A stretch of 18,050 nt of DNA. Origin: Chryseobacterium gleum (lineage in GTDB: Bacteria; Bacteroidota; Bacteroidia; Flavobacteriales_D; Sanyastnellaceae). Position numbers and translations under genes: made by a program. Under the pieces are notes generated by a model that did not search any database, was not told the DNA's origin, and was given only the letters and a program-made list of their open reading frames with translations. The DNA lies in the NCBI GenBank assembly GCA_945878835.1, contig CAMCUG010000009.1, positions 1-18,050 of the forward strand. The letters run 5' to 3'. Shown here one piece after another: positions 16,560 to 18,050 of this stretch (positions within the stretch are counted from its first letter, which is position 1; each line of letters opens with the position of its first letter).

Positions 16560-16608
16560 TTTTTGACGGTATTAATCTGCTATGAGAGATAGAACTTGAT
16601 TAAAAGAA

Positions 16609-16640
16609 AAAGGGCGTAAGTTTTATTACTTACGCCCTTT
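16609..16640 (-). terminator. Intrinsic terminator after the rhodopsin gene
   Basis: Read on the minus strand, AAAGGGCGTAAG (16640-16629) and CTTACGCCCTTT (16620-16609) form a perfect 12-bp stem with an 8-base loop. A run TTTTTCTTTT follows, with some of its Ts in the stem. It begins 32 bases after the rhodopsin stop and about 50 bases before the CrtY-Blh start. Rhodopsin mRNA should therefore mostly end here, with CrtY-Blh receiving only read-through or needing its own promoter, which I could not identify in the remaining gap. Confidence 0.9.
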
Positions 16641-16671
16641 CTAAATTCTATTTTTAGTAGAATAGATTTAT

Positions 16672-17391
16672 TTAGTCTTCTTTACGCGACAACGCATAAA
16701 TTACTAAACCAAATCCAATTTTGTTAATCGCATCTGCAATGTTGTAAACGATGTCCATGGCATGCAAAGCAGCTTTTGGATCAGCAACCAACTTGATTCC
16801 GAATAATCCACCTGGAGTTCCTAAGATGTAACCCAATGGGTAGATTGCCCAACCAACTAACACGAACCATGCAAGGATACGAGTTGCTTTTGCAACTTGT
16901 GGACCTGCAGTTTCAGCCAATTTAGCAACTTCACCAAACCATACTAAGTATGCAATGTAGAAGTAAGCTGCTCCTGAAAGAACGCCCCATAGAACACTAC
17001 CGTCTCTGTCTAAAACTTCTCCGATGTATCCAGTTACCAACATTACCAATGAAGCGAAGATTAACTTCCACAACAAAGAAATTTTAGCACCAGCTTTCTT
17101 AGTGATTAAGTAAAACTCAACGCACATCAATGGAACAGTCAAAATCCAGTCAACATAACGGAAGAATGTTGGTGACTCACCTGTCTCCAAGTTGTAACCT
17201 CTCATGTAGTAGTAGTGCACTGCTGCAATGAAAGTGATAAGACCCGAAACAAGAACAGAAGTTCTCCACTTTGGAGAAGTGTTGTTCAATTCGAAAAAGA
17301 AGAAAACTGATGCGGCCATCATGGCCATTGTTCCGATAAAGAACGTGAATGCAACGTAGTTGTCACTCGCAATTGTAGAAAGATGTTCCAT
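16672..17391 (-). CDS. Proteorhodopsin, light-driven proton pump
   Basis: This seven-helix retinal protein of 239 residues pumps protons out of the cell in light. Retinal binds Lys224 in helix G (ADAINKIGFG), with Asp220 as second counterion. The helix C motif RYVDWILTVPLMCVEF gives Asp81-Thr85-Glu92, the DTE set of outward proton pumps (acceptor Asp, donor Glu), unlike the NDQ sodium or NTQ chloride pumps. His59 (AAVHYYYMRG) matches the proteorhodopsin His that partners the acceptor Asp. Met89 is at the spectral tuning site (Leu for green, Gln for blue), which predicts green absorption. Gly136 in VLWGVLSG aligns with bacteriorhodopsin Trp138, proteorhodopsin Phe152 and xanthorhodopsin Gly156, so a carotenoid antenna is possible. 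Codon choice is strongly biased (all six Asn are AAC, 13 of 15 Tyr are TAC), implying high expression. It has its own promoter and terminator and lies next to the retinal-forming CrtY-Blh gene. Confidence 0.97.
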   Translation of the reverse strand: MEHLSTIASDNYVAFTFFIGTMAMMAASVFFFFELNNTSPKWRTSVLVSGLITFIAAVHYYYMRGYNLETGESPTFFRYVDWILTVPLMCVEFYLITKKAGAKISLLWKLIFASLVMLVTGYIGEVLDRDGSVLWGVLSGAAYFYIAYLVWFGEVAKLAETAGPQVAKATRILAWFVLVGWAIYPLGYILGTPGGLFGIKLVADPKAALHAMDIVYNIADAINKIGFGLVIYALSRKED

Positions 17392-17479
17392 AAAAACGTT
17401 TATTAAGTTTTCCTACTCTTATGGCTTTTCGGTTTCTCCGCGTTTTATAAAGTGGTTTCTGCCTCCACATCTTTCGTGG

Positions 17480-17508
17480 CAATTATAGTATAAACTTGTT
17501 CAAACAAA
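17480..17508 (-). promoter_or_regulatory. Candidate rhodopsin promoter
   Basis: On the minus strand TTTG (17508-17505; a second TTTG follows directly) is followed after 17 bases by TATAATTG (17487-17480), one mismatch from the Bacteroidota TAnnTTTG element. Initiation near 17474 would give a leader of about 83 bases. That leader starts in a small inverted repeat (CCAC 17464-17467 with GTGG 17475-17478) and has no Shine-Dalgarno sequence before the ATG; the bases just upstream are A+T-rich, as is common for highly expressed Bacteroidota genes. Upstream of the promoter is an A/T tract (17505-17520). The 210-base gap is shared with the divergent photolyase-like gene. Confidence 0.5.
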
Positions 17509-17601
17509 AAATTTTTTTTTCAAAAGTTTAATCAAATTCTATTCTAAACCAAAGTGTCTTTTGAGTGTTCATTACATAAGTATTAATTAAGTTCGAATGA
17601 A

Positions 17602-18050
17602 ATGAGTTTAATAGATTTGATTAAAAGAGTAGAAGGTATAGATCCCGTTGACTATTGTAAATCAAGAAATTATCTTTCCGGAGCGGTTACTTATTTGTCT
17701 CCGTATATCTCGAGAGGAGTGATAAGTACCAAGCAGATCTTTGATTCTGTATTAAAGAGGGGGTACCCTGTTGATGAGATTGAGAGTTTTCTTAAAGAAT
17801 TAGCTTGGCGCGACTATTGGCAGCAGATTTGGATTGCCAGAGGATCTGAAATTGATTCAGATATGCGGAATCAACAACCTCGGGCAGAGAGAAATGGAGT
17901 TCCAGTTAATATTATAAATGGACAAACCGGTATTGAGGCTATTGATAAAGGAGTTTCCGAATTTTACCGAACTGGTTATCTACACAATCACATGCGTATG
18001 TATATAGCATCGTGTGCAACCAATCTAGGGAGATGTGCATGGATTCAACC
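17602..18050 (+). CDS. Photolyase/cryptochrome-like FAD-binding domain protein (5' part)
   Basis: The first 149 residues of a protein that runs off the window match the catalytic FAD-binding domain of DNA photolyases and cryptochromes. Landmarks are YLSPYISRGVIS (about 31-42), ELAWRDYWQQIW (66-77), the TGIEAIDKG helix and the flavin-pocket segment RTGYLHNHMRMYIAS (about 122-136). Normal photolyases have an N-terminal antenna domain of about 130-200 residues before LSPY-type motifs. Here only about 30 residues precede it, and an in-frame TAA at 17584 with no ATG in between rules out a longer start. It is therefore a stand-alone FAD domain. It may repair UV pyrimidine dimers or act as a blue-light sensor; the DNA-lesion residues that would decide lie beyond the window. 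It is divergent from the rhodopsin gene. I believe similar short proteins occur in other flavobacteria, but cannot name a characterised one. Confidence 0.88.
   Translation, partial: MSLIDLIKRVEGIDPVDYCKSRNYLSGAVTYLSPYISRGVISTKQIFDSVLKRGYPVDEIESFLKELAWRDYWQQIWIARGSEIDSDMRNQQPRAERNGVPVNIINGQTGIEAIDKGVSEFYRTGYLHNHMRMYIASCATNLGRCAWIQ

Noticed and set aside
16672..17391. Sodium-pumping (NDQ) or chloride-pumping (NTQ) rhodopsin, or a sensory type
   Set aside because: The helix C residues are Asp81, Thr85 and Glu92, the proton-pump set, and no transducer gene is adjacent.

Overview
The window looks like a chromosomal segment of an aquatic member of the Bacteroidota, most likely order Flavobacteriales. 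The evidence is lineage-typical genes (a GWxTD-domain protein, the Bacteroidota START-like protein, a secreted protease with a type IX secretion sorting tail), A+T-rich DNA, little use of Shine-Dalgarno sequences, several matches to the Bacteroidota promoter consensus (TTTG then TAnnTTTG), and a proteorhodopsin with the Met tuning residue common in flavobacteria. I cannot fix the genus from sequence alone.

Layout. Positions 1-530 hold the 3' end of a 23S rRNA gene, a 5S rRNA gene and a strong terminator closing the rRNA operon. Next is a small secreted protein of unknown function (664-1104) with its own terminator. From 12114 down to 1240 nine minus-strand genes are closely packed: an LptF/LptG-family permease, two GT4 glycosyltransferases, a PhoD-like phosphatase, a START-like protein, a GWxTD protein, a GT2 glycosyltransferase, ComEC and HMG-CoA lyase. 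The first four overlap one another, so at least that part is one envelope/glycan operon. A Bacteroidota-type promoter lies directly upstream of the permease.

Divergently, on the plus strand, a lysyl-endopeptidase-like exported protease is followed, with a one-base stop/start overlap, by uracil-DNA glycosylase.

The right end (14565-18050) is a light-use module. It holds a proton-pumping proteorhodopsin (minus), a clear intrinsic terminator, and a single ORF fusing lycopene beta-cyclase (CrtY) to a Brp/Blh beta-carotene cleavage enzyme. One polypeptide could therefore convert lycopene to beta-carotene and then to retinal for the neighbouring opsin. Divergent to the opsin is the start of a photolyase/cryptochrome-like gene that begins directly at the FAD-binding domain and has no N-terminal antenna domain; it runs off the window. 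The opsin has Gly136 where xanthorhodopsin has its carotenoid-antenna glycine, so it may use a carotenoid antenna. The most noteworthy content is the CrtY-Blh fusion next to an opsin predicted to bind an antenna, flanked by a minimal photolyase-like gene.
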